A stretch of DNA of 64,000 bases from Halolactibacillus miurensis (GTDB lineage Bacteria > Bacillota > Bacilli > Bacillales > Amphibacillaceae), in NCBI RefSeq assembly GCF_900116255.1, contig NZ_FPAI01000012.1, positions 1 to 64,000 on the forward strand, in the 5' to 3' direction. Position 1 is the first letter of the stretch. Each line of letters opens with the position of its first letter. A program made the translations under genes and the position numbers. Below, piece after piece: positions 1 through 7,508 of this stretch. The notes beneath the pieces were generated by a model. It searched no databases. It worked only from the letters and a program-made list of their open reading frames with translations, and was not told the origin of the DNA.

Positions 1-238
1 TCGGAAATATTCAGCTCCTGCTCGTGGTTCACAGGCATGGAAAACTATTGCTAAACGTCGCAGTTCTGTCGAAAGAGTAAATGGCTATCTTAAGGAGTTT
101 TTCCAGCTTAATAATGTTCGTTACCGTACAGGAAAACGTGCAAAAGCTCACTTTGATTTAGTAACGCTTATTTATAATGCATCAAAACTAGCATCAGATC
201 GTTTAGGCTCATTCCTAAAGCAATATCAAATAGCATAA
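1..238 (+). mobile_element. 3' end of an insertion-sequence transposase gene (partial)
   Basis: An open frame enters from the left edge (codons counted from base 2) and stops with TAA at 236-238. It encodes about 78 residues of a DDE transposase C-terminus. The part KRRSSVERVNGYLKEFF and the end segment LIYNASKLASDR are typical of IS4/IS1182-like transposases: a basic stretch around the last catalytic Glu (S-x-V-E-R), then a conserved C-terminal helix. The family assignment is by eye. The gene may be intact upstream of the window. The IS right end probably lies within the next 75 bases, because that stretch recurs at 2353-2430. Confidence 0.8.
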
Positions 239-312
239 AAAATTTTTAAGACAAATATTGAAATTCTGGTCGTGTTTGATTTTTTAAAAAGAGCAATTAT
301 GAAATTGATTCA
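233..312 (+). repeat. Putative IS right-end sequence, copy A
   Basis: This 80-base stretch begins in the last codons of the transposase fragment. It is repeated with divergence at 2353-2430 in the same orientation. A 26-base block is identical in both copies (272-297 here, 2390-2415 there) and the rest is clearly alignable. Its position just after a transposase stop suggests it is the right end of the insertion sequence. The left end is outside the window, so inverted repeats cannot be verified. Confidence 0.65.
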
Positions 313-316
313 GATT

Positions 317-610
317 TCAATTATAAAATAGTGGCGTTATAATAATTGAAGAATACACCGCTATAGCAATAATCACCTGTGTTAATTGGCTCTTAGAGAA
401 TGTTCGACGTCCGTAAAACTTTTTATTCTCATATAACATGATGAAGAAAAGAATCGGAGACAGATAGTACGATATAAGGACTGGAAACAGGATGATTTCC
501 TGTAGTCGAAAGCTTGGTATTACAGGATAAATCATGAGACAAGAACCTGCCGCATAAATTGGATAAATAAACATATGATACGAGAAAAGGAATTGCTTGT
601 TGTTTTTCAA
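317..610 (-). CDS. Small hydrophobic membrane protein, unknown function
   Basis: This 97-residue protein has about three membrane-spanning stretches (near residues 8-32, 38-60 and 75-95) separated by short charged loops containing a YENKKFYGRR segment. The start is a TTG at 608-610, chosen because AAGGAG lies about nine bases upstream on the minus strand. No family is recognised. Its stop codon abuts the IS-end repeat at 233-312, so the gene may have been trimmed or brought here by IS activity. Function cannot be inferred. Confidence 0.55.
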   Translation of the reverse strand: MKNNKQFLFSYHMFIYPIYAAGSCLMIYPVIPSFRLQEIILFPVLISYYLSPILFFIMLYENKKFYGRRTFSKSQLTQVIIAIAVYSSIIITPLFYN

Positions 611-937
611 TTGGAATCACTCCTTGCGTTTTTTGCTTGAATCATTGGTTAAGAGTTTAGTTACCACCCTGTTATTAATGCAATGCATTTACATATTATC
701 ATACGTGTTTTTTGTAAAATAGTAAATGAAATGGAAGTAAAATCATGTATATAATTAAATAAGGTAACACTTATCGGTTCCTGCCCTAATTTAAAATCAG
801 AGAAAATAGAAGCTGATCAAGAAAATATTTTATATTTTATTTACAAGCAGATGGAATATTCATCTAATAATTTACAAGTAATAACCCATGTGGTAGGATT
901 GAAATGAAATAAAAGATACGAAATGGAGTGAATGTTG
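611..937. other. Intergenic region, no gene seen
   Basis: This AT-rich gap of about 330 bases lies between two divergently oriented small genes and should hold both promoters. I found no convincing -35/-10 pair, stem-loop or coding frame. Confidence 0.5.
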
Positions 938-1315
938 ATGGGTTTATTTGATGGTTTGATGGGCAACGCGACCGATGCGACAAGTAATGATATTGAAAAA
1001 GCGATTGGGCATTTATTGACTGACGGTGAAACTATCGAAGCGGGATTTAAGTTAATCCGTGATTTAATGGTGTTCACTAATAAACGTTTAATTATGGTTG
1101 ATAAGCAAGGGGTTACGGGTAAGAAAACCGATTTTCACTCTGTCCCTTATCGCTCAATTTCTCATTTTAGTGTTGAGACAGCGGGTACTTTTGATCTTGA
1201 TGCGGAACTTAAAATCTGGATTTCTAGTGCACAGGCGCCTTTATTTGATTTACAATTTAGAAAAGATGACAGTATCGCTAAAATTCAGCGTCTATTAGCT
1301 GCACATTGCTTATAA
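938..1315 (+). CDS. Bacterial PH-domain protein (YozO/YvlC-like, PF08000 type)
   Basis: This protein of about 125 residues is a single bacterial pleckstrin-homology domain. The segments DGETIEAGFKLIRDLMVFTNKRLIM and DFHSVPYRSISHFSVE match the conserved core of this family: the T-N-K-R-L strand, then a P-Y-x-x-I-x-x-F strand. A C-terminal helix follows. The ATG at 938 is preferred over the one at 932 because the GGAG at 925-928 is then properly spaced. Family members are small soluble proteins of unclear role. Two small membrane-protein genes follow on the same strand, so a membrane-associated role is possible but inferred. Confidence 0.8.
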   Translation: MGLFDGLMGNATDATSNDIEKAIGHLLTDGETIEAGFKLIRDLMVFTNKRLIMVDKQGVTGKKTDFHSVPYRSISHFSVETAGTFDLDAELKIWISSAQAPLFDLQFRKDDSIAKIQRLLAAHCL

Positions 1316-1337
1316 GTCTTATTAAGGAGCGTTTCTT

Positions 1338-1457
1338 ATGATAGTCATGCGAGTCATTATCATAATCACCCTTCTCATTTTAGGTGTTTGGAATTGGAAT
1401 TCGAGGTCCAAATGGGTGCGCGATAAAATGGAAGAGTTCAAAAGAGACCAGCGTTAA
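1338..1457 (+). CDS. 39-residue single-pass membrane peptide, unknown
   Basis: A short frame starts with ATG at 1338 behind a well-placed AAGGAG at 1324-1329 and ends with TAA at 1455-1457. The peptide has a hydrophobic N-terminal helix (about residues 2-20, rich in Ile, Leu and Val) followed by a charged tail with Trp, Lys, Arg and Glu. It lies 22 bases after the PH-domain gene on the same strand, so co-transcription is likely. Its RBS and layout support a real gene. No family is recognised. Confidence 0.6.
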   Translation: MIVMRVIIIITLLILGVWNWNSRSKWVRDKMEEFKRDQR

Positions 1458-1563
1458 ATGTTAAATAGTTAAGAGTAAAATACAGGTTAATAAGAGGTAA
1501 ATTAGAAATCAGTTAAACTATATTACCTTTAATAGCGTGGATGATATAGGGAGGATGAGTTAA

Positions 1564-1821
1564 ATGTACTGGAAACTACGTCTTCCACTCATGTTAGCTG
1601 TTTTCGGTATAGTAGCGGGACTGTTTGACGGATTGTCTGCCACTTTACTTGCGAATGCTTCATATGTTGCGAGAAGTGCTAGCTATCTCATGATTGTTGG
1701 AATCATTATCTATATCTTAGAAAAGACAGGAATTAATGAAAAACGCGCGCATGTTTTAATCAGCGTGGCAATGATTCTCTTTGGTTTTATTTTCGAAGCG
1801 TTTATGTTAAGCGCTGCTTAA
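1564..1821 (+). CDS. Small three-helix membrane protein, unknown
   Basis: This 85-residue, very hydrophobic protein has about three transmembrane helices (near residues 8-30, 38-52 and 60-83) with a charged KTGINEKRAH loop before the last one. A strong GGGAGG sits at the proper distance before the ATG. It is the third same-strand gene after the PH-domain gene, with about 105 bases separating it from the 39-residue gene. No family is recognised; a role at the membrane is all the sequence supports. Confidence 0.65.
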   Translation: MYWKLRLPLMLAVFGIVAGLFDGLSATLLANASYVARSASYLMIVGIIIYILEKTGINEKRAHVLISVAMILFGFIFEAFMLSAA

Positions 1822-1870
1822 GCATTAGTGGTGAGATAGCGACGTTAAGAATTGAAATAGCTTCACATAA

Positions 1871-1916
1871 CTAAAACAAGCCAGCGACATTTATTTATGC
1901 CGCTGGCTTGTTTTAG
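1871..1916. terminator. Hairpin terminator, probably bidirectional
   Basis: Perfect 16-base arms (1871-1886 and 1901-1916, reading CTAAAACAAGCCAGCG and its complement) flank a 14-base loop, with A/T runs on both outer sides. It lies between a plus-strand membrane gene and the minus-strand yitT fragment. A degraded version follows the intact yitT at 3253-3296, so the terminator was duplicated with the gene. Confidence 0.85.
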
Positions 1917-2340
1917 TTTTTCACAAACTCCTTGTCTATTTCAACGGTCTTAAAAATATTAATAAATGCTATTGGATCGTGTTTTCTGACAATATCTTTA
2001 ATCGTCTTCGTTTCGTAACGGGTAACGACCATCATCAGTAAATCCTTCTCCTCTAATGTATAGCCACCCTTCCCTTTTGACATTGTGATGTTGCGGTAAA
2101 TTAAATCGAGTAATTCTTTTCGGATTGATTTACCTTCTGTTGTCACGATCTGCATCGTTAACTTAATATGATTCGTATGAATCGTATCAATTACGCGCCC
2201 TGTTATATAGATGTTTAGCATCGTATAAAGCGCGATATTCCAGTCAAAGACAAGGCTTGATATTAAGACGATAATGACGTTCATCGCTGTTAACAGCAAG
2301 CTAATGCTCATGTTACTGAGGCGCGAAACAATCATCGAAA
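1913..2340 (-). pseudogene. Truncated yitT paralogue (C-terminal half only)
   Basis: This stretch encodes about 140 residues colinear with the C-terminal half of the intact YitT protein at 3294-4106, with about 15 substitutions. It covers the last membrane segments and the cytosolic C-terminal DUF2179 domain (YTLEEKDLLMMVVTRYE). The N-terminal half, about 130 residues including most transmembrane helices, is missing. Homology stops near 2340, where sequence resembling the IS right end begins. There is no plausible start or RBS for the remaining frame. Five of the 15 differences replace a glycine conserved in the intact copy, which fits decay. Confidence 0.85.
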
Positions 2341-2352
2341 TTGTATAACGTG

Positions 2353-2430
2353 GCATAAAAGTTTTTATACCGATATTAAAACGCTGATTGTGTTTGATTT
2401 TTTAAAAAGAGCAATCATGAAAATGATTCA
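2353..2430 (+). repeat. Putative IS right-end remnant, copy B
   Basis: This is the second copy of the 233-312 sequence in the same orientation, starting at the equivalent of the transposase stop (GCATAA). It sits exactly where homology of the truncated yitT to its intact paralogue ends, so it probably marks an old IS insertion followed by loss of the rest of the element. The 26 bases at 2390-2415 are identical to 272-297. Confidence 0.7.
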
Positions 2431-2784
2431 TTTTGCTATTTTATTAAACTGAATTAACAGTTTAACAACCCAGATACTCATTATAATCCAGAAGTAAACA
2501 TTACTAAATGAAATACCCGTATTAGAGTTACCACCTATAATAGTTAATAAACCAATTAGCAGAACTAAGTAAGCTGTGAAAATAATATCTTGAAACAATC
2601 TTTTTTTTAGTGAAACTTCAGATTTGTTTTTCTTGAAAATAACATCACTAATAACTATAAGGGCAATAAATGTGATTAGTAATATTTTTGGTGCTATTAC
2701 CACAGTAGTAAAAAGATAATCAATAACAAGAAGTACTGATAATAAAAAAAGAAGAATATAATCCCATATTTTTAAGGAATTCAA
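2428..2784 (-). CDS. Small integral membrane protein, unknown
   Basis: This 118-residue protein has four likely hydrophobic segments: two near residues 8-27 and 30-48, then two in the second half around 68-86 and 92-112. A basic loop (FKKNKSEVSLKKR) separates the halves. The start is a TTG at 2782-2784 preceded by a GGTGG ribosome-binding site. The stop codon overlaps the IS-end remnant. No family is recognised. Confidence 0.55.
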   Translation of the reverse strand: MNSLKIWDYILLFLLSVLLVIDYLFTTVVIAPKILLITFIALIVISDVIFKKNKSEVSLKKRLFQDIIFTAYLVLLIGLLTIIGGNSNTGISFSNVYFWIIMSIWVVKLLIQFNKIAK

Positions 2785-3252
2785 ATTTCCACCACCCTTG
2801 TACCCTTAGAAAATAATTGAACAAAATAAAAATAAACCCATAAATATCGTAATATACTTACATAGAGTTTGTATCTCGTTAAAAAGTATAGAAATCAACT
2901 CTTTCCCTGGATACAACATAATAATGAAATGCTTTCCATTTTATCGTATAACAATAATAGGGAAATTACAATTCGAAATATCATTAATTGTTTTAAATTG
3001 TTATCAGTTATTTTTCAAATAAAATATTTAAGTGCGCGTTGCTCTTGTAGTTCAGTATTTCCTCTTCAGGAAATATTTAAATTTAAATAGATTAGCGCAG
3101 TTACTTCATAAAATAGTGGTGTATTAGGTGTTTAAATAAGATTATTTTTTATCTTTTAACAATCGTATCGAACATCCAATGGATCTCTTGACGCTCAACG
3201 TCATACAAAAAAGTTTGAAGTGGACTTTAGCTGCAATAAGGTTGTGTATACA
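2785..3252. other. Intergenic region of about 470 bases, no supported gene
   Basis: AT-rich sequence between the small membrane gene and the yitT terminator. A 73-codon plus-strand frame at 2869-3090 lacks an RBS and has a composition expected by chance. The 12 bases ATAAAATAGTGG recur near 3112 and 323, but no larger structure links them. Confidence 0.5.
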
Positions 3253-3296
3253 TAAAACAAGCCGGCGACATAAATAAATGCCACTAGCTTGTTTTA
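3253..3296 (-). terminator. yitT terminator (degenerate copy)
   Basis: AAAACAAGC at 3254-3262 pairs with GCTTGTTTT at 3287-3295. The inner part of the stem is mismatched compared with the perfect copy at 1871-1916. It overlaps the last codons of yitT, and a T-run follows on the minus strand. Confidence 0.7.
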
Positions 3297-4106
3297 ATTT
3301 TTCGCAAACTCCCCGTCAATCTCAACGGTCTCAAAAATATTGATGAAGGCTTTTGGATCGTGCTTTCTGACAATATCTTTAATCGTCTTCGTTTCATAAC
3401 GGGTAACGACCATCATCAGTAAATCTTTTTCTTCTAATGTATAGCCACCCTGCCCTTTAGACATCGTGATGCCGCGGTAAATTGAATCGAGTAATTCTTT
3501 TCGAATTGCTTCTCCTTCGGTTGTCACGATCTGCATCGTTAACTTAATATGATTCGTGTGAATCGTATCAATCACACGTCCTGTTATATAGATGTTTAGC
3601 ATCGTATAAAGCGCGATATTCCAGTCAAACACAAGGCCGGATATTAAAACGATCACACCGTTCATCGCGGTTAACAGTAAACCGACACTCATATTACTGA
3701 CGCGTGAAACAATCATCGCAATAATATCAAAGCCACCACTTGAACCAGAGAATTTAAGAATAATCCCAATCCCTAAACCGGTAATGACACCACCAAAGAT
3801 GCTACCAAGCAATAAGTCTTCGGCTAAGTCGTAAATCGGAACAACATACAAGAAGAATGAGAGTGCGACAACAACTAAGAAAGTGTTTAACGTCACGTTC
3901 TTCCCTAAAAAGATGTAACCAATAATAAAAATAGGAATGTTGAAAACAATATTAAGTAAACTTGTGTCAAACGGGCTAATCAAGCTGACTAAAATCGCCA
4001 GTCCACTAACTCCTGCGCTTAGGACACCGGAAGGAATCAGAAATAAATTAAAGGCTAAAGCAATAATCACTGAACCAACCACAATGGAGCTGTATTTTTT
4101 TATCAT
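3294..4106 (-). CDS. yitT: YitT family membrane protein with C-terminal DUF2179 domain
   Basis: This protein of about 270 residues has an N-terminal YitT_membrane region with five to six transmembrane helices (about residues 5-170), including a glycine-rich FSGSSGGFDIIAMI motif. A cytosolic DUF2179 domain follows (about 190-270, GGYTLEEKDLLMMVV). The ATG at 4106 is chosen because an AAGGAGG lies just upstream. An earlier ATG at 4145 has no such site. Function in the family is not established; they are probable transporters or membrane regulators. A C-terminal fragment of a close paralogue lies at 1913-2340. A perfect 30-base palindrome about 105 bases upstream may control it. Confidence 0.9.
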   Translation of the reverse strand: MIKKYSSIVVGSVIIALAFNLFLIPSGVLSAGVSGLAILVSLISPFDTSLLNIVFNIPIFIIGYIFLGKNVTLNTFLVVVALSFFLYVVPIYDLAEDLLLGSIFGGVITGLGIGIILKFSGSSGGFDIIAMIVSRVSNMSVGLLLTAMNGVIVLISGLVFDWNIALYTMLNIYITGRVIDTIHTNHIKLTMQIVTTEGEAIRKELLDSIYRGITMSKGQGGYTLEEKDLLMMVVTRYETKTIKDIVRKHDPKAFINIFETVEIDGEFAKN

Positions 4107-4597
4107 AAGGCGTCCTCCTTCTTTCCTGCTTTTTAAATTTAGCAAATCTCCCCTCCTCGGTCAAGACAATTGACCATTCACGTTATTTTCTAAATATTAA
4201 ATCATGTTCCTAATGAAACATAATAGATATTATGTTTCATTGTGAAAATATATGAAAACGTGATAAAATATAGGTTGAGAGGTCATTTTTCTATTTGTTT
4301 AATTATGTTAGGAAACATATTCTTAATTTACGTTCCTACATATTTTTGAAATATTTTTTTACTGGATATGTCTTTTATAAATGGATGAGTTATTACATAG
4401 CTCGTTAAATAGTTGCTTTTCCAGGGTTGCGTCTATGTGTGAACATGTCAATCTAAATGCAATAGTTTCCCTTTTTTTAGGGTGTTGTCAGAGGCTGTTT
4501 TAAGCGAATGAAATGTAATTTCTCGTATCATTGATCGTTTAATGCGAAATAATTGATATGTAAATGAGATGGTTAAATTGAAAGGTTGTGAAAGAAA
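4107..4597. other. Divergent intergenic region between yitT and the recombinase gene
   Basis: About 490 bases without a gene. It carries a perfect palindrome at 4212-4241 and related AAACAT/ATGTTT words nearby (for example ATGTTAGGAAACAT near 4307). It should hold the promoters of both flanking genes, but no -35/-10 pair is strong enough to assign. I see nothing coding. Confidence 0.5.
4212..4241. promoter_or_regulatory. Perfect 30-base palindrome, putative operator
   Basis: The arms are AATGAAACATAATA (4212-4225) and its exact reverse complement (4228-4241), separated by two bases. Perfect 14-base arms in an intergenic region between divergent genes suggest a binding site for a dimeric regulator. 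The sequence does not match GlnR/TnrA, Fur, CcpA or CIRCE consensus. No T-run follows, so a terminator is unlikely. Confidence 0.6.
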
Positions 4598-5323
4598 ATG
4601 GATAAAAAACAAGTCGCTCCTTTTGTCTATTTAACGGCAGGAGAATATCAATACTTATTAGAAAAATTTGGGGAGTACCGGTTGAAAGAAAAAATCAAAC
4701 AATTGAATCAATCAAAGATTAAACAACCAGAACGTCAAGAATCGATTGTGTCTGATTATCACGCCTTACTTAGTCGTGGCATGCAGACGGTTGAACCGAT
4801 TCGTGATAAATTATTGATTCAAGCGATGAAAGATGAATTAAAACGGGAATCAGACAGAAATTACTTCTTATTTGTGATGGGAATTAATACAGGTCTTCGT
4901 ATCAGTGACTTACTACCGCTTCAAGTACGAGATGTTCGTGGGCAAACACATATAGTGTTAAAAGAAAAGAAAACGAATAAAGCCAAACGCTTTTTAATTA
5001 ATTTTGAACTGAGACAACAGATTGATCACTATACAATTCATATGGCCGATGAAGACTATTTATTCTCATCGTATAAGACAGGATTACCAATCCAACGGGT
5101 ACAAGCCTATAAAGTGTTAAATAAAACAGCGAGACGTGTCGGGATCACTAACTTCGGCACGCACAGTATGCGTAAGACGTTTGGTTTTTGGCATTATACG
5201 ATTAATAAGAATGTCGCGCTCTTACAAGACATATTCAATCACGCTTCACCTGATATTACGTTAAGGTATATTGGGATTAACCAAGATATCGTTGATCAAA
5301 GTTTAGCGAGTTTTAGTCTATAG
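4598..5323 (+). CDS. Tyrosine recombinase (phage-integrase family)
   Basis: This 241-residue site-specific recombinase has catalytic-domain motifs as follows: Arg at about residue 101 in TGLRISDLL, His-x-x-Arg in HSMRKT (about 188-191), His in NHASP (about 215), and the nucleophile Tyr at about 224 in LRYIGI. The N-terminal DNA-binding part (about 1-70) is short and basic. It is smaller than XerC/XerD (about 300 residues) and resembles small integrases found singly in Bacillaceae genomes. No tRNA or phage genes lie next to it. Its 3' end and terminator recur at 7739-7783. Confidence 0.9.
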   Translation: MDKKQVAPFVYLTAGEYQYLLEKFGEYRLKEKIKQLNQSKIKQPERQESIVSDYHALLSRGMQTVEPIRDKLLIQAMKDELKRESDRNYFLFVMGINTGLRISDLLPLQVRDVRGQTHIVLKEKKTNKAKRFLINFELRQQIDHYTIHMADEDYLFSSYKTGLPIQRVQAYKVLNKTARRVGITNFGTHSMRKTFGFWHYTINKNVALLQDIFNHASPDITLRYIGINQDIVDQSLASFSL

Positions 5324-5363
5324 TAAAACCACCAACACTTTATTCATTGTGTTGGTGGTTTTA
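5312..5363 (+). repeat. Direct repeat 1: recombinase 3' end plus terminator
   Basis: TTTAGTCTATA (last recombinase codons, 5312-5322) followed by AAAACCACCAAC and the complementary arm GTGTTGGTGGTTTT (5349-5362). The same order recurs at 7739-7783. The hairpin with its T-rich tail is a rho-independent terminator for the recombinase gene. The two direct repeats bracket the peptidase/TPR gene pair. Confidence 0.75.
5324..5363 (+). terminator. Terminator of the recombinase gene
   Basis: AAAACCACCAACAC pairs with GTGTTGGTGGTTTT around a ten-base loop. It lies directly after the TAG stop of the recombinase gene. Confidence 0.85.
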
Positions 5364-5393
5364 TGTTTGAATGGTAAGTCTATTTTTTAATGG

Positions 5394-6383
5394 TCAACGT
5401 TCGTACCCGCTTTTATCTTGTAAAATAGTTTCGAATTCGCCAAAAGGCATGTCAGTTAACTTTTCTATGGCAGTGTAAATATCTGTGCCTGATTTTACTT
5501 CCTCAACAATACGTGGGAATATTTCGATACCTTCTAGTTCAACTAAAGTCTCAACAGCAACGTAAGCAATACGATAAGGATTATTATCTCCTTGCATTTC
5601 TTGACGCCAATCCTTCGGATAATACAGATCTTTTAGTGATAGGTCACCATAACTTTCATATTCTACATCAGAATTATTTATGTTTGAGATATACGTCGCC
5701 ATTCCTTCATGAAACCATAAAGGGAATTGAGTGACATCGATATTCTGACTACCCAATAGGGAATAAAAATAATGATGAACATATTCATGTGATAGTGTTG
5801 TTTTTATAGTACGATCATTTTCTCCAGCTGTTAATACATAAATAGTTTTCTGATCACTACGGTAAAGTCCATTTAAACTATCATCAAAACTAAAGAGTTG
5901 AAATAATTCTATATCGTCAAACAAAATAATTTCTACACCGGGTATTGTATTTACACCAAAAACATCGGAACAAATATTTGTCACCCACAGAATTTCTTCT
6001 TCAATTTGATTAATAAATTCGTCCGTTTGATTTTGATAATAAAGAGTGTTGTTCGCAAAAGAGTATTGTTCAGCAGCTTCAATCACATTATTTTTTCGAT
6101 AAGTATCGACAATGCCTTCTAAAGGCATCATCACAATCTGATGATTATAGACATTCACCAGATTAAAGATGAAAATAAATATAAAACTACTTGCAAATAC
6201 ATTAACAATCTTCTTGTTTGAAATAAATAATTGAACAAGCAATAATACAATAGATAAAATTAATGCATTTGTTACAAACACACCTCTTAGATCAAAGGAC
6301 TGTAAAATAGCGCTTATCTCAAATGCTACAAAAAGTAATAATCCTGTTATAAAAAAAATCATACCAACAAAAATCTTAATCAT
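5394..6383 (-). CDS. Membrane-anchored MA-type zinc metallopeptidase
   Basis: This 329-residue protein has three N-terminal transmembrane helices (about residues 4-25, 36-55 and 60-80) followed by a gluzincin peptidase domain. The zinc motif is HEYVH at about residue 198-202, and the second zinc-ligand helix is WFHEGMATYIS at about 221-231. The H-E-x-x-H plus W-F-x-E-G-x-A pattern is that of the peptidase MA-like family (PF13485). The catalytic domain is probably outside the cell, judging from the helices. It is the second gene of a pair with the TPR gene 15 bases upstream. Substrate is unknown. Confidence 0.8.
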   Translation of the reverse strand: MIKIFVGMIFFITGLLLFVAFEISAILQSFDLRGVFVTNALILSIVLLLVQLFISNKKIVNVFASSFIFIFIFNLVNVYNHQIVMMPLEGIVDTYRKNNVIEAAEQYSFANNTLYYQNQTDEFINQIEEEILWVTNICSDVFGVNTIPGVEIILFDDIELFQLFSFDDSLNGLYRSDQKTIYVLTAGENDRTIKTTLSHEYVHHYFYSLLGSQNIDVTQFPLWFHEGMATYISNINNSDVEYESYGDLSLKDLYYPKDWRQEMQGDNNPYRIAYVAVETLVELEGIEIFPRIVEEVKSGTDIYTAIEKLTDMPFGEFETILQDKSGYER

Positions 6384-6398
6384 TTAATTTTCACACCT

Positions 6399-7508
6399 TT
6401 ATTCAATTTCTAGCATCCGATCGATACCATCTGAAAGTTCATTAACCGTTGATTGCCAATAGCTAAAGTCCTTTAATTCAAGTCCCATAAACGTATTATA
6501 ATAGTCTTGTGCGCTTGTATGATCAGAAAAACGCAAGCTTAATCGAGTTAGGTTAGAAAAAATAATATCTTGGTATTCTCCTGTATAGGCAAGATTGTCA
6601 AATCCTTCTCTAGATATTTCATAGTCACCTTGGGTGCTTGTGATAAATGCGGATATTAGTTTTTCCTCAAGAATCCAATCGTTTTCTTCAACCATCTTTA
6701 GTAACGCGTTTAATTCGCTTATATTTTTTGTTAGATAATAGTTCTCGGCGAGTAACACATAACTTGATTTTAAATTAGGATAAATATTGATACGTTCTTT
6801 AAAGTATTGAATAGCTTGATCATATTTTCCATATTGATTATGTAATAATCCTGCGTTATAAAGAATATGTTCATGAGGATATTTATTCGCATTATGATAA
6901 TCTTTTATCGCTGTTTCAGAAGCTTTTAATTTCATTGAATTCAGCGGTAAACCTTCTATTACATCTACCCAAGCTTCTTCTTTTTTCACATCAAAACTGT
7001 CGACAATTTCAGACCATTCTGCATAATATTGTGGGTCAGTGTTATTTATTTTTGTAGCAGCAACCGCATCATTAGCTATTTGTTGGGCATGTTCAAATTC
7101 CCCTAGCAATAAGTACACTTGTGATATTAAAAACAATGTTGTTGGGTGATGGCTCTTTACTTCATCATAAGCTTTTAAAAATTCTAGCGCTAACTCGTAT
7201 TCTTCAATTTCTAGATAGCAAATGGCTAAGCTGTATAAATATTGGTCGTTTTGCGTATCCAGTAATAGTAATTCATTATAAATCTCAACCGCGTCATCAT
7301 ACTTTTCTTCTTTTTCATATAATGCGACTAACTCTTCTAAAGTTTCAATTTTTTCTTTCTCAATATCCACTAATTCTTCTTCATTTTCAATATCATTACT
7401 TAATTCTTGGTTATTTTTGTTAGGGGATATGATATTTTTTATATTGATGGTGAGTAATGTTGACAAAATAACTATAAATATAATAATGTACTTGTTTTTT
7501 CTTTGCAT
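6399..7508 (-). CDS. Membrane-anchored TPR-repeat protein
   Basis: A protein of about 369 residues with an N-terminal signal anchor (about residues 5-24), an acidic linker, and then tetratricopeptide repeats. These include EEKYDDAVEIYNELLLLD, IEEYELALEFLKAYDE and a clear one at YGKYDQAIQYFKERI (about residue 215-235). The ATG at 7508 is preferred because AGGGGG lies ten bases upstream, inside the longer frame that starts at 7532. TPR domains bind other proteins, so it probably scaffolds or presents something to the metallopeptidase encoded 15 bases downstream; that partnership is inferred. Both products face the same membrane side. Confidence 0.75.
   Translation of the reverse strand: MQRKNKYIIIFIVILSTLLTINIKNIISPNKNNQELSNDIENEEELVDIEKEKIETLEELVALYEKEEKYDDAVEIYNELLLLDTQNDQYLYSLAICYLEIEEYELALEFLKAYDEVKSHHPTTLFLISQVYLLLGEFEHAQQIANDAVAATKINNTDPQYYAEWSEIVDSFDVKKEEAWVDVIEGLPLNSMKLKASETAIKDYHNANKYPHEHILYNAGLLHNQYGKYDQAIQYFKERINIYPNLKSSYVLLAENYYLTKNISELNALLKMVEENDWILEEKLISAFITSTQGDYEISREGFDNLAYTGEYQDIIFSNLTRLSLRFSDHTSAQDYYNTFMGLELKDFSYWQSTVNELSDGIDRMLEIE

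Noticed and set aside
2869-3090. 73-codon plus-strand frame in the yitT upstream gap
   Set aside because: It starts at a TTG with no ribosome-binding site, and its composition (many Asn, Ile, Lys, Cys) looks like translated AT-rich non-coding DNA.
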